In this document: positions 1 to 7,821 of the stretch, piece by piece
Layout: the number at the start of each line of letters is the position of its first letter
How positions within the stretch are numbered: the first letter of the stretch is position 1
Source of the DNA: Limiplasma sp034927815
GTDB lineage: Bacteria > Bacillota > Clostridia > Christensenellales > Aristaeellaceae
Assembly: GCA_034927815.1 (NCBI GenBank)
Contig: JAYFPK010000027.1
Span: 1-64,000 of the forward strand
Direction: 5' to 3'
Length of the DNA stretch: 64,000 nucleotides
Translations under genes and position numbers: made by a program
Notes under the pieces: model-generated
Told to the model about the DNA's origin: nothing
Database searches by the model: none
Seen by the model: only the letters and a program-made list of their open reading frames with translations

Positions 1-22
1 ACTTCTTTGCCCACAGGGGGTT

Positions 23-41
23 CCAGGGGCTGTGCCCCTGG
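23..41. other. GC-rich hairpin at left edge
   Basis: An 8-bp inverted repeat, CCAGGGGC and GCCCCTGG with a 3-base loop, lies in the 215 bases left of gdhA. There is no U-tract next to it, so it is not called a terminator. Nothing coding was seen in positions 1-215. Confidence 0.5.
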
Positions 42-87
42 CCGTTGAGGGGGGAAAGGGGTTGTTAGGGGGCCTTGGGGGGGAGAT

Positions 88-136
88 ATCGGAACTCCCC
101 CCGGCCCCCTAACGTACTCGTTTCCTGTAATAAGGA
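88..136 (+). repeat. Dispersed intergenic repeat, copy A
   Basis: This stretch shares a core of about 45 bases with 19835-19884 (same strand) and 49506-49556 (opposite strand). The common elements in order are a C-rich block, CGGCCCCCTA, a TACTCGTTTCC block and a purine-rich tail. All three copies are intergenic and none overlaps a gene, so this looks like a small non-coding repeat family of this genome. Its function is unknown. Confidence 0.6.
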
Positions 137-186
137 AAAAAAGTATTCTAATTATTCCATAGTGAAAGCGCAAAATTGTACCGAAC

Positions 187-202
187 AAAAAAGCGCTTTT
201 TT
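187..202 (-). terminator. Short palindrome after gdhA
   Basis: AAAAAAGCGCTTTTTT is a perfect 16-bp palindrome 14 bases past the gdhA stop. The GC core is only four bases, so it is a weak terminator at best, but it is the only T-rich symmetric element downstream of gdhA. Confidence 0.35.
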
Positions 203-215
203 CCAAGGTTAACTC

Positions 216-1556
216 TTACACGCATCCCTGCGCCATCATCGCCTCAGCCACCTTCAAGAATCCCGCGATATTCGCCCCCACCACATAATTGGTGGGCTTA
301 TCGGCATAACTGGCGGCTGCCTGGGCGCACTTGTCAAAAATGCCCTTCATGATATCCTGAAGCTTCTGGTCCACTTCCTCAAAGCTCCAGCTCAAACGCT
401 GGCTGTTCTGGCTCATCTCCAGGGCGCTGGTGGCCACGCCGCCGGCGTTGGCCGCCTTGGCGGGAGCAAAGAGCACGCCCTGCTTCAGGAAATAGTCCAC
501 AGCCTCCAGGGTGCTGGGCATATTGGCACCCTCGCCCACCGCGAAGCAGCCCCCAGCCACCAACGTCTTGGCCGCCTCGCCGTCCAGCTCGTTCTGGGTG
601 GCGCAGGGCAAGGCGATATCGCACTTCACCTGCCAGATGTTCTGGAAGGCCTCGTGATACTCGCTGCCCGCAACCCGGCTGGCATACTCCTTGATGCGGC
701 CCCGCTCCACTTCCTTGATTTTCTTCACCAAGTCCAGGTCAATGCCCTTGGGATCGTAGATGTAGCCGTTGCTGTCGCTCATGGCTACCACCTTGCCCCC
801 CATCTGGGTGATCTTCTCGTGGGCGTAAATGGCCACGTTGCCGCTGCCGCTGATGACCACGGTGGCGCCCTTCACGGACTTCCCGTTCTGCTCCAGCATG
901 CTGCGCATAAAGTAGCACAGGCCGTAACCCGTGGCTTCCTTGCGGCCCAGGCTGCCGCCATAGGTAAGGCCCTTGCCGGTGAGCACGCCCTCATACCGGC
1001 CCATAATCCGCTTGTACTGGCCGTACAGGTAGCCGATCTCCCGGGCCCCGGTGCCGATATCCCCGGCGGGCACGTCCGTATCCTGGCCGATGTGGCGGTA
1101 CAATTCCGTCATAAAGCTCTGGCAGAAGGCCATGACCTCCCGGTCGCTCTTGCCCTTGGGATCAAAGTCGCTGCCGCCCTTGCCTCCGCCGATGGGCAGG
1201 CCCGTGAGGCTGTTTTTCAGGGTCTGCTCCAGGCCCAGGAATTTCAGAATGCCCAAATTCACGCTGGGGTGCAGCCGCAGCCCGCCTTTATAAGGACCGA
1301 TGGCGCTGTTGTATTGCACCCGGTAGGCGCGGTTCACCTGTACCCTTCCCTGGTCGTCCACCCAGGGGACCCGGAAGAGAACCACCCGCTCCGGCTCCAC
1401 GAAACGCTCCAGCAGACTGGCTTCCTCGTATTCAGGGTGCTTTTCAAAAACAGGAGCCAGGCTGTCCAGCATCTCCGTGGCCGCTTGCAAAAACTCTTTC
1501 TCGTGTTCATTGCGCGCCTTCAGGCCGGCCAGCACGCGGGAGGTATAATCGTTCAT
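216..1556 (-). CDS. gdhA: NADP-type glutamate dehydrogenase
   Basis: Cytosolic enzyme that makes glutamate from 2-oxoglutarate and ammonia with a nicotinamide cofactor, the main ammonia entry step in many Clostridia. The product is 446 residues, the usual length of the hexameric bacterial type. Visible family marks are the substrate segment GPYKGGLR near residue 90, GGGKGG with the catalytic lysine region near 125, PAGDIGTG near 165, and the Rossmann motif SGSGNVA near 235. The start at 1556 is chosen because AAAGGGG lies just upstream and residues then begin MNDYTSR, as expected; the frame stays open further upstream without homology. It stands alone, with a TATAAT box about 45 bases upstream of the start. 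Confidence 0.96.
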   Translation of the reverse strand: MNDYTSRVLAGLKARNEHEKEFLQAATEMLDSLAPVFEKHPEYEEASLLERFVEPERVVLFRVPWVDDQGRVQVNRAYRVQYNSAIGPYKGGLRLHPSVNLGILKFLGLEQTLKNSLTGLPIGGGKGGSDFDPKGKSDREVMAFCQSFMTELYRHIGQDTDVPAGDIGTGAREIGYLYGQYKRIMGRYEGVLTGKGLTYGGSLGRKEATGYGLCYFMRSMLEQNGKSVKGATVVISGSGNVAIYAHEKITQMGGKVVAMSDSNGYIYDPKGIDLDLVKKIKEVERGRIKEYASRVAGSEYHEAFQNIWQVKCDIALPCATQNELDGEAAKTLVAGGCFAVGEGANMPSTLEAVDYFLKQGVLFAPAKAANAGGVATSALEMSQNSQRLSWSFEEVDQKLQDIMKGIFDKCAQAAASYADKPTNYVVGANIAGFLKVAEAMMAQGCV

Positions 1557-1599
1557 CGGTAGGACCCCTTTCTTCGCCTTCCAGTTTGGGTACGCACAA

Positions 1600-1605
1600 A
1601 TTATA
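1600..1605 (-). promoter_or_regulatory. Candidate gdhA -10 box
   Basis: TATAAT on the minus strand, 44 bases upstream of the gdhA start. No good -35 hexamer sits 17 bases further up (ATGCAT is found there), so the promoter may depend on an activator. Two near-identical ACCATGCA-type motifs lie at 1620-1650 and could be a regulator site. Confidence 0.4.
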
Positions 1606-1744
1606 CACGAAAAGTCATACCCATGCATGTTTTTTGATTGTACCATGCAAATTTTCGGAGCCGGGCCGCACCCCGGGGCCAGACGCTTCCCCGGCATAAG
1701 GCTGGATTTATCCGCAATCCTCCCGAAGTCCTTCGGACCGCGGC

Positions 1745-1772
1745 CCAAAAGAAAAAGAAGCAGCGGCTTCTT
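1745..1772 (-). terminator. Terminator of recF
   Basis: On the minus strand AAGAAGC, a four-base loop and GCTTCTT form a stem that is followed by a T-rich run. It lies 40 bases past the recF stop. Confidence 0.6.
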
Positions 1773-1810
1773 CTTCCTGCATTTTACCAAATTTCCGCCT
1801 TTTCCGCAGG

Positions 1811-2932
1811 CTATTCCTGGCGTAGCTCCCCATGGCCCTCCCCGTCCTGGCTCACCTTCAAAAACACGTCCGCCTGGGCTCCGGCGGCGTCCTGGCGGTC
1901 CGTACAGGTCAAAATGGTCTGCAAGCCCTGGGCTGCGGTAAGCAAGGCGTTGCGCCGCTTGGCGTCCAGCTCGCTGAATACGTCGTCCAGCAGCAAGGTG
2001 GGCTTCTCCCCCATCTCCTGCTCGATGAGGGAAATCTCCCCCAGCTTCATGCTCAGCACCGCCGTGCGAAGCTGGCCCTGGCTGCCAAAGGCCCGCAGCT
2101 CCTTGCCCCACAGCAGCATGGCCACATCGTCCCGGTGGGGGCCAAAGGAGGTGAACTGCCGCTGCAGATCCTCGCCGCGGTTCCGCTTGAGCCCCTCCAG
2201 CATGGTTTTGTAGGGGGTGTCGCTGGCGGCCAGGGGGCCCGTGTAGCGCATGGAAAAAACCTCCCCCGGGTCCTCGGCGATGAGGGCGTACTGCCGGGCG
2301 GCGTTTTCCGCCAGTTCCTTCAAAAACCACCGGCGGCTTTCCGCCACGGGCACCGCGGCGGAGGCCAGCTGCTCGTCCCAGGTTTCCAGCTGGGTGTCAA
2401 AATCCTCCATGGGCCACTGCCGCTGGGCCTTGAGCAAGGCGTTGCGGCTGTCTAGCACGGAGAGATAGTTTTTCAGCGCCTTCAAATAGCTGGGGCGGAT
2501 CTGGGAAAGCTGCATGTCCACAAAGCGCCTGCGGACGGCGGGGCCGTCCCGGACGATGCGGATGTCCTCGGGAGAGAACATCACGCAGGTGGCATGGCCC
2601 ATCATATCGCCGATGCGCTGGGCGGGCTTGCCATAGAGCAGCACCCGCTTTTGAGGCTTCTCAAAGGGGTACAGCCGCACCTCCACCTCATGCTTGCCGT
2701 CCAGCCGCAAGGTCTGCCCATGCACCAAGGCCACGCTTTCCCCCTGGGCGATCATCTCCCGGTCGCTGGAGGTGCGGTGGCTGCGCCCCAGGGACAGCAG
2801 GTGCATGGCCTCCAGCACGTTGGTCTTGCCCGCGCCGTTGGACCCGTACAGCACCGTGGTGCCCGGGGAGGGTTTCAGCTCCAAAAAGGGATAGTTGCGG
2901 AAGGACTGAAGCCGAAGCAGAGTGAAACGCAT
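1811..2932 (-). CDS. recF: DNA replication and repair protein RecF
   Basis: RecF is an SMC-like ATPase that with RecO and RecR loads RecA at single-strand gaps. The 373-residue product has the family length. Walker A is GSNGAGKTN near residue 30, the signature region FGPHRDD lies near 290, and Walker B is TLLLDDVFSELD near 320. The start at 2932 gives the typical MRFTLLRLQSFRNY N-terminus; an upstream in-frame start adds a basic stretch with no match. The gene is not beside dnaA, dnaN or gyrB here, so it lies outside the usual origin cluster; its neighbours are gdhA and an amylase. Confidence 0.95.
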   Translation of the reverse strand: MRFTLLRLQSFRNYPFLELKPSPGTTVLYGSNGAGKTNVLEAMHLLSLGRSHRTSSDREMIAQGESVALVHGQTLRLDGKHEVEVRLYPFEKPQKRVLLYGKPAQRIGDMMGHATCVMFSPEDIRIVRDGPAVRRRFVDMQLSQIRPSYLKALKNYLSVLDSRNALLKAQRQWPMEDFDTQLETWDEQLASAAVPVAESRRWFLKELAENAARQYALIAEDPGEVFSMRYTGPLAASDTPYKTMLEGLKRNRGEDLQRQFTSFGPHRDDVAMLLWGKELRAFGSQGQLRTAVLSMKLGEISLIEQEMGEKPTLLLDDVFSELDAKRRNALLTAAQGLQTILTCTDRQDAAGAQADVFLKVSQDGEGHGELRQE

Positions 2933-3000
2933 GCCATGCTCTCGCTTTCTTTTGCACAAAAACATCCGGGGCGCTCCCCAAGGCCTGGGGCGCCAGGGCC

Positions 3001-4791
3001 TTACCCCTTGCGGGCGATCCTGATCACCGCGTCTTTTTCCGTGAGTACGTTGCCAAAGACATCCTTGCCCTCCACGGCGAAACGGCGGATGCGCAGGACA
3101 TCGTCGCCGAGGGCCTCCACATCCACAAAGCCCGTCTGCAATACGCGCCTTTCCCTGCGCTCATTCAGCAGGGCGCTCACCGCGCTCCAGTGGGTGGCGT
3201 CCCCTTCCTCCCACACCATGGGGGCCCGGTTCCAGGGATCAGCCATGCCTTGCATCCCCATCTCATCCCCATAGTACAGGGAAGGCGTTCCCGGCAAGGC
3301 GCAAATCAGCTTCAGGGCCTCCAGGTGGCGCTTTTTGGCCTGGGAAAGCTGCAGCTTCGTCAGGCGGATCTTTTGGGATTCCTCCCTGGGAAGCTGGATC
3401 GCCCCTTCCTGGTCGTATCCGGCCATGGCGTTGAGGATGCGCACCCGGTCGTGGCTGCCCAGCAGGTTCATCAGCGCGTAGTAAAAGGGCGCGGGGTAGA
3501 CCTCCCGCTGGTGCAGAATCACCCGCCGGAGGTGGTGGGCGTTGCAATGCCCGGTGAAAAAGTCGATCACGGCCCGGCGAAGGGGATAGTTCATTACGCT
3601 GTCCACGGTATCCCCCAGGCAATAGCTCCGCTGGACGCCATAGGAAACCTTGTTGCTGGCGTCCTCCCACACCTCGCCGATGAGCACGGCCTGGGAGCCG
3701 GCGGCTTTGACGGCCTTTCGCATGTCCTGCAGCAGGGGCACGGGCAGCTCATCCGCCACGTCCAGCCTCCAGCCCCCGGTTCCCCGCCTCACCCAGCGGG
3801 GCACAATGCCGTCCTTCTCGTTGAGCAGATAATGCTTGTACTCCGGGTTCTCCTTCTCCACGGCGGGAAGGGTGTATATCCCCCACCAGGCGTTGTACTT
3901 CTCCGGAAACTCCTCAAAGCGGTACCAGGAAAAATAGGGGGACTGGCGGCTTTGATACGCCCCCAGGCTGTCATAATACCCAAAGCGGTTGAAATACTGG
4001 CTGTCCGCTCCGGTATGGCTGAACACGCCGTCCAGCAAAATCGTAAAGCCCCGGGCATGGGCGGCGATGATCAAGGAGTCAAAGGCCGCGTCGTCCCCCA
4101 CAATGGGGTCGATTTCCTCATAGCTGCCGGTATCGTAGCGGTGGTTGGTGCGGGCCCGGAAAATGGGGTTGAGGTACAGCACCGATACCCCCAGGGCCGA
4201 CAGGTAATCCAGCTTCTGGCGGATGCCGCTCAAGGTGCCGCCAAAGAAGTCCAGGGCGCGGTTGTCCCCGTTCTCCGGGTCCGGGTCCAGGGTGGGCGCC
4301 TCGTCCCAGCTTTCATGGAAGGCGGCCTCCGGGTGGGCGGCCTTGATCTTGCGCAGCCGGCCCTTCATGCCGCCCTTGTCCCGGTAAAACCGGTCGGGAA
4401 AAATCTGGTACATCACGCCCTCATGCAAAAAGGGCGGGGTTTCAAAGTCCGGGTCGTAGACCGTGACCTGGTAGCTGTTCATCTGCCCCCACTGAACCTC
4501 GCCCTCGCCCCCCAGCTGGTCCCGGGCGTTGCCGTAGCGCACCTCTCCCTGATCCTTGGGGATGAGGAAATCATACCAAAACAGCATGGGCCGGTCCGAA
4601 ACGTTCAGCTCGATCTCAAAGAGATGCTCCCCCGTCTTGCGCATGGGCAGGCGGCTTTCACCCCCGTCCCAGGTACGTAGAATTACGGTGTCGCTCTCGT
4701 CGCAGCAAAAGCGCAGCCGCAGGGCTCCCCCGGCCTTGACGCCGCCCTGGGGCTCCCGGTAGGAGATGTCGTGGGAATCGTGAAACAGCAT
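3001..4791 (-). CDS. Alpha-amylase family glycosidase (GH13, neopullulanase/cyclomaltodextrinase type)
   Basis: A 596-residue glycoside hydrolase family 13 enzyme without a signal peptide, so it should act on malto-oligosaccharides inside the cell. After an N-terminal beta domain (about residues 1-130) comes the barrel: YQIFPDRF near 140, region I as DGVFSHTG, region II GWRLDVADE with the nucleophile Asp, region III LIGEVWED with the acid Glu, and region IV LLGSHDR, where Ser replaces the common Asn before His-Asp. The N-terminal domain and YQIFPDRF fit the neopullulanase, maltogenic amylase and cyclomaltodextrinase group; the exact substrate is not decided. The start at 4791 follows GGGGGAAAAAGC, and the longer open frame upstream is discarded because the promoter at 4819-4847 would lie inside it. 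Confidence 0.88.
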   Translation of the reverse strand: MLFHDSHDISYREPQGGVKAGGALRLRFCCDESDTVILRTWDGGESRLPMRKTGEHLFEIELNVSDRPMLFWYDFLIPKDQGEVRYGNARDQLGGEGEVQWGQMNSYQVTVYDPDFETPPFLHEGVMYQIFPDRFYRDKGGMKGRLRKIKAAHPEAAFHESWDEAPTLDPDPENGDNRALDFFGGTLSGIRQKLDYLSALGVSVLYLNPIFRARTNHRYDTGSYEEIDPIVGDDAAFDSLIIAAHARGFTILLDGVFSHTGADSQYFNRFGYYDSLGAYQSRQSPYFSWYRFEEFPEKYNAWWGIYTLPAVEKENPEYKHYLLNEKDGIVPRWVRRGTGGWRLDVADELPVPLLQDMRKAVKAAGSQAVLIGEVWEDASNKVSYGVQRSYCLGDTVDSVMNYPLRRAVIDFFTGHCNAHHLRRVILHQREVYPAPFYYALMNLLGSHDRVRILNAMAGYDQEGAIQLPREESQKIRLTKLQLSQAKKRHLEALKLICALPGTPSLYYGDEMGMQGMADPWNRAPMVWEEGDATHWSAVSALLNERRERRVLQTGFVDVEALGDDVLRIRRFAVEGKDVFGNVLTEKDAVIRIARKG

Positions 4792-4818
4792 GCTTTTTCC
4801 CCCTATTGATTCCTCGCT

Positions 4819-4847
4819 ATCATACCATGAACCCGGCCCCCGCGCAA
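4819..4847 (-). promoter_or_regulatory. Candidate promoter of the amylase gene
   Basis: On the minus strand TTGCGC, a 17-base spacer and TATGAT lie 28 bases upstream of the amylase start. The -10 is good, the -35 moderate. The rest of the 4792-5112 interval holds a G/C-rich stretch with no gene and the divergent lacI promoter. Confidence 0.55.
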
Positions 4848-4989
4848 ATAGGGCTCCCGATCCCGGAGCCAAACCGCGCTTTTGGCAGGACATGCCATTT
4901 TAGCATATGCCGGGGGCGGGAAGAGTATGCTTTTTTCTTTGTCCAGGGGTTCCGCCCCCGGGGCGTCCTTTCCTGCCAAAAACATTCTC

Positions 4990-5018
4990 TTGACAAAGCC
5001 GCCATGCAATCTTATAAT
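4990..5018 (+). promoter_or_regulatory. Consensus promoter of the LacI-TRAP operon
   Basis: TTGACA, 17 bases, TATAAT: a perfect sigma-70/sigma-A type promoter. The start point would fall near 5025, about 90 bases before the lacI start codon. A strong promoter with an operator right behind it fits tight repression. Confidence 0.85.
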
Positions 5019-5031
5019 CAAGCCGAATAAA

Positions 5032-5045
5032 TGTAATCGGTTACA
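5032..5045 (+). promoter_or_regulatory. LacI-type operator
   Basis: TGTAATCGGTTACA is a 14-bp near-palindrome (12 of 14 symmetric) with the central CG typical of LacI-family operators. It sits at about +7 to +20 of the promoter at 4990-5018, directly ahead of the lacI gene, so autorepression of the whole operon is the simplest reading. Confidence 0.75.
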
Positions 5046-5112
5046 AAAACAAATCACGCAGGTGCGGCCTGCCGGGTGTATGGTATAACCTGCTGCGTAC
5101 AAAGGGGCGCCT

Positions 5113-6141
5113 ATGACCATTCATGATATTTCCAAGCTGGCTAATGTTTCGGTGGCAACGGTATCGCGGGTGCTTAACGGCAACCCCAACGTGACCGCAC
5201 AGACCAAGGAAAAGGTCATGGCGGTCATTCGGGAAAAGAACTATACCCCGAACGCCTTTGCCCGCGGGCTGGGCCTGGATACCATGCGGACCGTGGGCAT
5301 TTTGTGCGTGGATCCGGCCGACCCGGACGCGTGCCCCTCCCTCCAGTTCGCCATCGGCTACCTCCAGCGGGAGCTGAGGCGGCAGGATTTCGACTCCCTT
5401 TTGTACTGCATCGGCTATGACATGAGGGAGAAGGAGCGCTCCATCCAGGCGATGCTCAACCGCCGGGTGGACGCCATTATCATCATTGGTTCGTTCTTTA
5501 TTGAGAGCAACGCCAAAAACAACCTGTGCATCCTCAACGCGGCGCAGACGACCCCCGTCTGGCTTGTCAACGGAAACCTGGAGAACATCTCCAATGTCTA
5601 TTGCACCCGCTGCGACGATTGCAACGGCGCCTACCGGGCCACCCGCGCGCTGCTGGATTCCGGATGCAAGGACGTGCTGATGCTGCATTACGCCAGCACC
5701 TATTCCGAGCAGCAGAAGATCTCGGGGTATAAGCAAGCCCTCGCAGAGCGCGGCCTGCCTGTGCGGGAGGAGTATATCTGTGAAACCACGCCTGATGTTC
5801 AGGAGGTGGCGGAAAAGATCTCCGGGTTGCTGCGGGACGGGGTGGCTTTTGACGGGCTCATCGGCACCGAGGACGAGCTGGCCGTGAGCGCCCTGAAAGT
5901 TGCCACCGCCTATGGCCTCAGCGTTCCGGACCAGCTGCGGGTGGTGGGATATTCCAACTCCAAGCTGGCGCTGTTCTCCATGCCGGAGCTCACCAGCGTG
6001 GACCACAACATCGAATCCCTCTGCGTCACTACGGTGGCTTTGCTCACCAACCAGCTGCGGGGGATGAAAACCCCCGCCGTGACCACCGTGATGGCGGATA
6101 TCGTCTACCGCAAAACGCTTCCCTCCCCCTATGGAAATTAA
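5113..6141 (+). CDS. LacI-family transcriptional regulator
   Basis: A 342-residue repressor. Residues 1-25 are the classic helix-turn-helix (MTIHDISKLANVSVATVSRV) followed by the hinge helix and a periplasmic-binding-protein-like effector domain. The effector domain has several cysteines (CTRCDDC near 160) not usual in the family. It is the first gene of the operon it probably controls and sits behind a palindromic operator at 5032-5045. The next gene, dctP, starts 51 bases after its stop, separated by a stem-loop. The inducer is not known; the operon content points to a sugar acid or a related polyol acid. Confidence 0.92.
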   Translation: MTIHDISKLANVSVATVSRVLNGNPNVTAQTKEKVMAVIREKNYTPNAFARGLGLDTMRTVGILCVDPADPDACPSLQFAIGYLQRELRRQDFDSLLYCIGYDMREKERSIQAMLNRRVDAIIIIGSFFIESNAKNNLCILNAAQTTPVWLVNGNLENISNVYCTRCDDCNGAYRATRALLDSGCKDVLMLHYASTYSEQQKISGYKQALAERGLPVREEYICETTPDVQEVAEKISGLLRDGVAFDGLIGTEDELAVSALKVATAYGLSVPDQLRVVGYSNSKLALFSMPELTSVDHNIESLCVTTVALLTNQLRGMKTPAVTTVMADIVYRKTLPSPYGN

Positions 6142-6167
6142 TGCTTGCTCCAAGGAGCGGGCGTTAA
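6138..6167 (+). other. Intercistronic stem-loop between lacI and dctP
   Basis: Fourteen bases on each side (with G-U pairs) around an AA centre can pair, and the left arm covers the lacI stop codon. There is no U-tract, so it more likely protects or processes mRNA than ends it, which would help keep the repressor low and the binding protein high. Confidence 0.5.
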
Positions 6168-6192
6168 TGAATACAAACAAAGGAGAATCCAT

Positions 6193-7167
6193 ATGAAGAA
6201 AGTCCTAGCCCTGGTCATGGCGTGCGCCATGCTCCTCAGCGCAAGCACCGCGCTTGCGGCGGAGTTTGAGCTGCGCACCTCCACCAACCTGGCGGCAACC
6301 GGCACCGTGGGCCGCGCCTTGCAGAAGTTCGTCGATCTCGTCAATGAAAAAGCCGAGGGCCGCATCGAAGCGGTTGCCAACTTTGGCAACGAGCTTGGCA
6401 GCCAGGCTGAGCAAGTGGAAATGGCGCAGCTGGGAACGCTGGAGATGGTCGTCGCCGCCCCCGGCACCGGCCCCGGCGCCTGGGTGCCCGAGCTGCTCCT
6501 CTTCGAGTTCCCCTACCTGTTTAAGGACAACGCCCACTACCGCCGCATGCTCAAGGGGATGGAAGAGGAAGTTACCGCCCGTGTGCAGCCCCACGGCTTT
6601 ATCGCCATGGCCGGCCAAAGCCAGGGCGCGCGCCACATGCTCACCGTACAGCCTGTGGAGAAGCTGGAAGATCTCGCCAACCTGAAGATGCGGGGCCCCA
6701 ACGCCATGTATATCAGCATGTTCAACGCTTTAGGCGCCGCCGGAACCACCATGGACTGGAACGAAATCTACACCGCGCTGCAGAACAAGACCATCGACGG
6801 CATGGAAGCCTCCCCCTCCATGATTCACTCCATGAAGTTTGAGGATAATGCCAAGAACCTCACCATCACCAACCATATCATCGCCTGCGTGTACTACTTC
6901 TTCAACGAGAACTGGTTTAATTCCCTGCCCGCCGATCTTCAGGAAGTGGTCAGGGCCTGCGCCGAGGAAGCCGCGGCCTACCAGGCTGAAATCGACGACG
7001 AAGACCAGCAGATCGCGCTGGACGCCATGGTGGCTTCCGGTGTCGTGGTTCACGAACTGAGCGATGGCGACAAGTGGGTGGAAGCTTGCGCCCCCATCCA
7101 GGACGAGTACCGCGCCAAGGGCGACAACTGGAGCTCCTTCCTGGACGCCATGCTGGCCATCGAGTAA
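6193..7167 (+). CDS. dctP: TRAP transporter solute-binding protein (DctP family)
   Basis: Extracytoplasmic receptor of a TRAP transporter, 324 residues. A signal peptide ending ASTALAA is followed by the mature start EFELRTSTN. The conserved region around LKMRGPN near residue 160 holds the arginine that clamps the substrate carboxylate in this family, so the ligand should be an organic acid. No lipobox cysteine is present, so in a Firmicute the protein may be released or held by other means. The start at 6193 follows AAAGGAGAAT; an upstream in-frame codon at 6145 lies inside the intercistronic hairpin and is rejected. The membrane genes dctQ and dctM follow. Confidence 0.92.
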   Translation: MKKVLALVMACAMLLSASTALAAEFELRTSTNLAATGTVGRALQKFVDLVNEKAEGRIEAVANFGNELGSQAEQVEMAQLGTLEMVVAAPGTGPGAWVPELLLFEFPYLFKDNAHYRRMLKGMEEEVTARVQPHGFIAMAGQSQGARHMLTVQPVEKLEDLANLKMRGPNAMYISMFNALGAAGTTMDWNEIYTALQNKTIDGMEASPSMIHSMKFEDNAKNLTITNHIIACVYYFFNENWFNSLPADLQEVVRACAEEAAAYQAEIDDEDQQIALDAMVASGVVVHELSDGDKWVEACAPIQDEYRAKGDNWSSFLDAMLAIE

Positions 7168-7187
7168 ACAACCCCAGGCTATGCCCC

Positions 7188-7220
7188 GTTACCCGCCTGC
7201 CCGACAGGCGGGTAACTTTT
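7188..7220 (+). terminator. Partial terminator between dctP and dctQ
   Basis: A perfect 12-bp stem (GTTACCCGCCTG pairing with CAGGCGGGTAAC, five-base loop) is followed by TTTT. Its place between receptor gene and permease genes fits a read-through terminator or 3' stabiliser that keeps receptor in excess over the membrane subunits. Confidence 0.75.
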
Positions 7221-7257
7221 CAAGCAGCCCCAACCGACAACGGGAAAGGTGTTGACA

Positions 7258-7821
7258 ATGCTTACAAAGAGTTACCGGGCCTACAACGCCATACGGGCGG
7301 CGGCCATTGTGACGCTGCTGTCGGCCATCATTCTTCTGTGCGTAACGCAAGTTATTTTGCGCTATTTTACCTCGGCGGCCCTCAAGCCCTTCGCCTGGGG
7401 CGACGAGGTGGTGCGCCTGAGCAGCATTTGGGTCTCCTTCCTGGCAGCCAGCATTGGCGTGCGGGACTCCTCCCACCTGAGCGTGGATTTTTTCATTGAA
7501 AAGTATGTGCCCAAGACCGCGCTGGTTACCGTGAAGCGGATAGCCACTGTGCTGGTGCTGGTGGCCTTGGCGCTGCTGGTATGGTACGGCGTCTCCCGCA
7601 CCATCGCCAATGTGCCTACGATGATGCAGAATCTCCCCATTTCCATGGCATGGTTTTACGCGGCGATTCCCGTAGGCAGCCTGTTTCTTTTTTTGGACTA
7701 TGTGCTGATTGCCATTTACGGCAAGCATCCCTTCAGCAGCGTTTCCAAGGAGGAAGAAATTCCCCTGCCCCCTGCCGCCGCGGCGGAGACCCTTGCAAAG
7801 GAGGCCGGTGACAATGCTTGA
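7258..7821 (+). CDS. dctQ: TRAP transporter small permease (DctQ)
   Basis: Small membrane subunit of the TRAP transporter, 187 residues with four hydrophobic segments at about residues 15-37, 50-70, 90-112 and 130-150. The motif WGDEVVRLSSIW after the second-segment entry is typical of DctQ. The ATG at 7258 is preferred over a GTG at 7249 because GGGAAAGG then sits at the right distance. Its last 8 bases overlap dctM, which implies translational coupling. Together with DctM it forms the sodium- or proton-driven membrane complex. Confidence 0.9.
   Translation: MLTKSYRAYNAIRAAAIVTLLSAIILLCVTQVILRYFTSAALKPFAWGDEVVRLSSIWVSFLAASIGVRDSSHLSVDFFIEKYVPKTALVTVKRIATVLVLVALALLVWYGVSRTIANVPTMMQNLPISMAWFYAAIPVGSLFLFLDYVLIAIYGKHPFSSVSKEEEIPLPPAAAAETLAKEAGDNA

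Noticed and set aside
654..1562. Long plus-strand frame opposite gdhA
   Set aside because: The minus-strand frame codes a full glutamate dehydrogenase; the antisense product has no motif.
1557..2330. N-terminal extension of the gdhA frame through the recF region
   Set aside because: The extension is in a shadow frame of recF, and a ribosome binding site and TATAAT box support the start at 1556.
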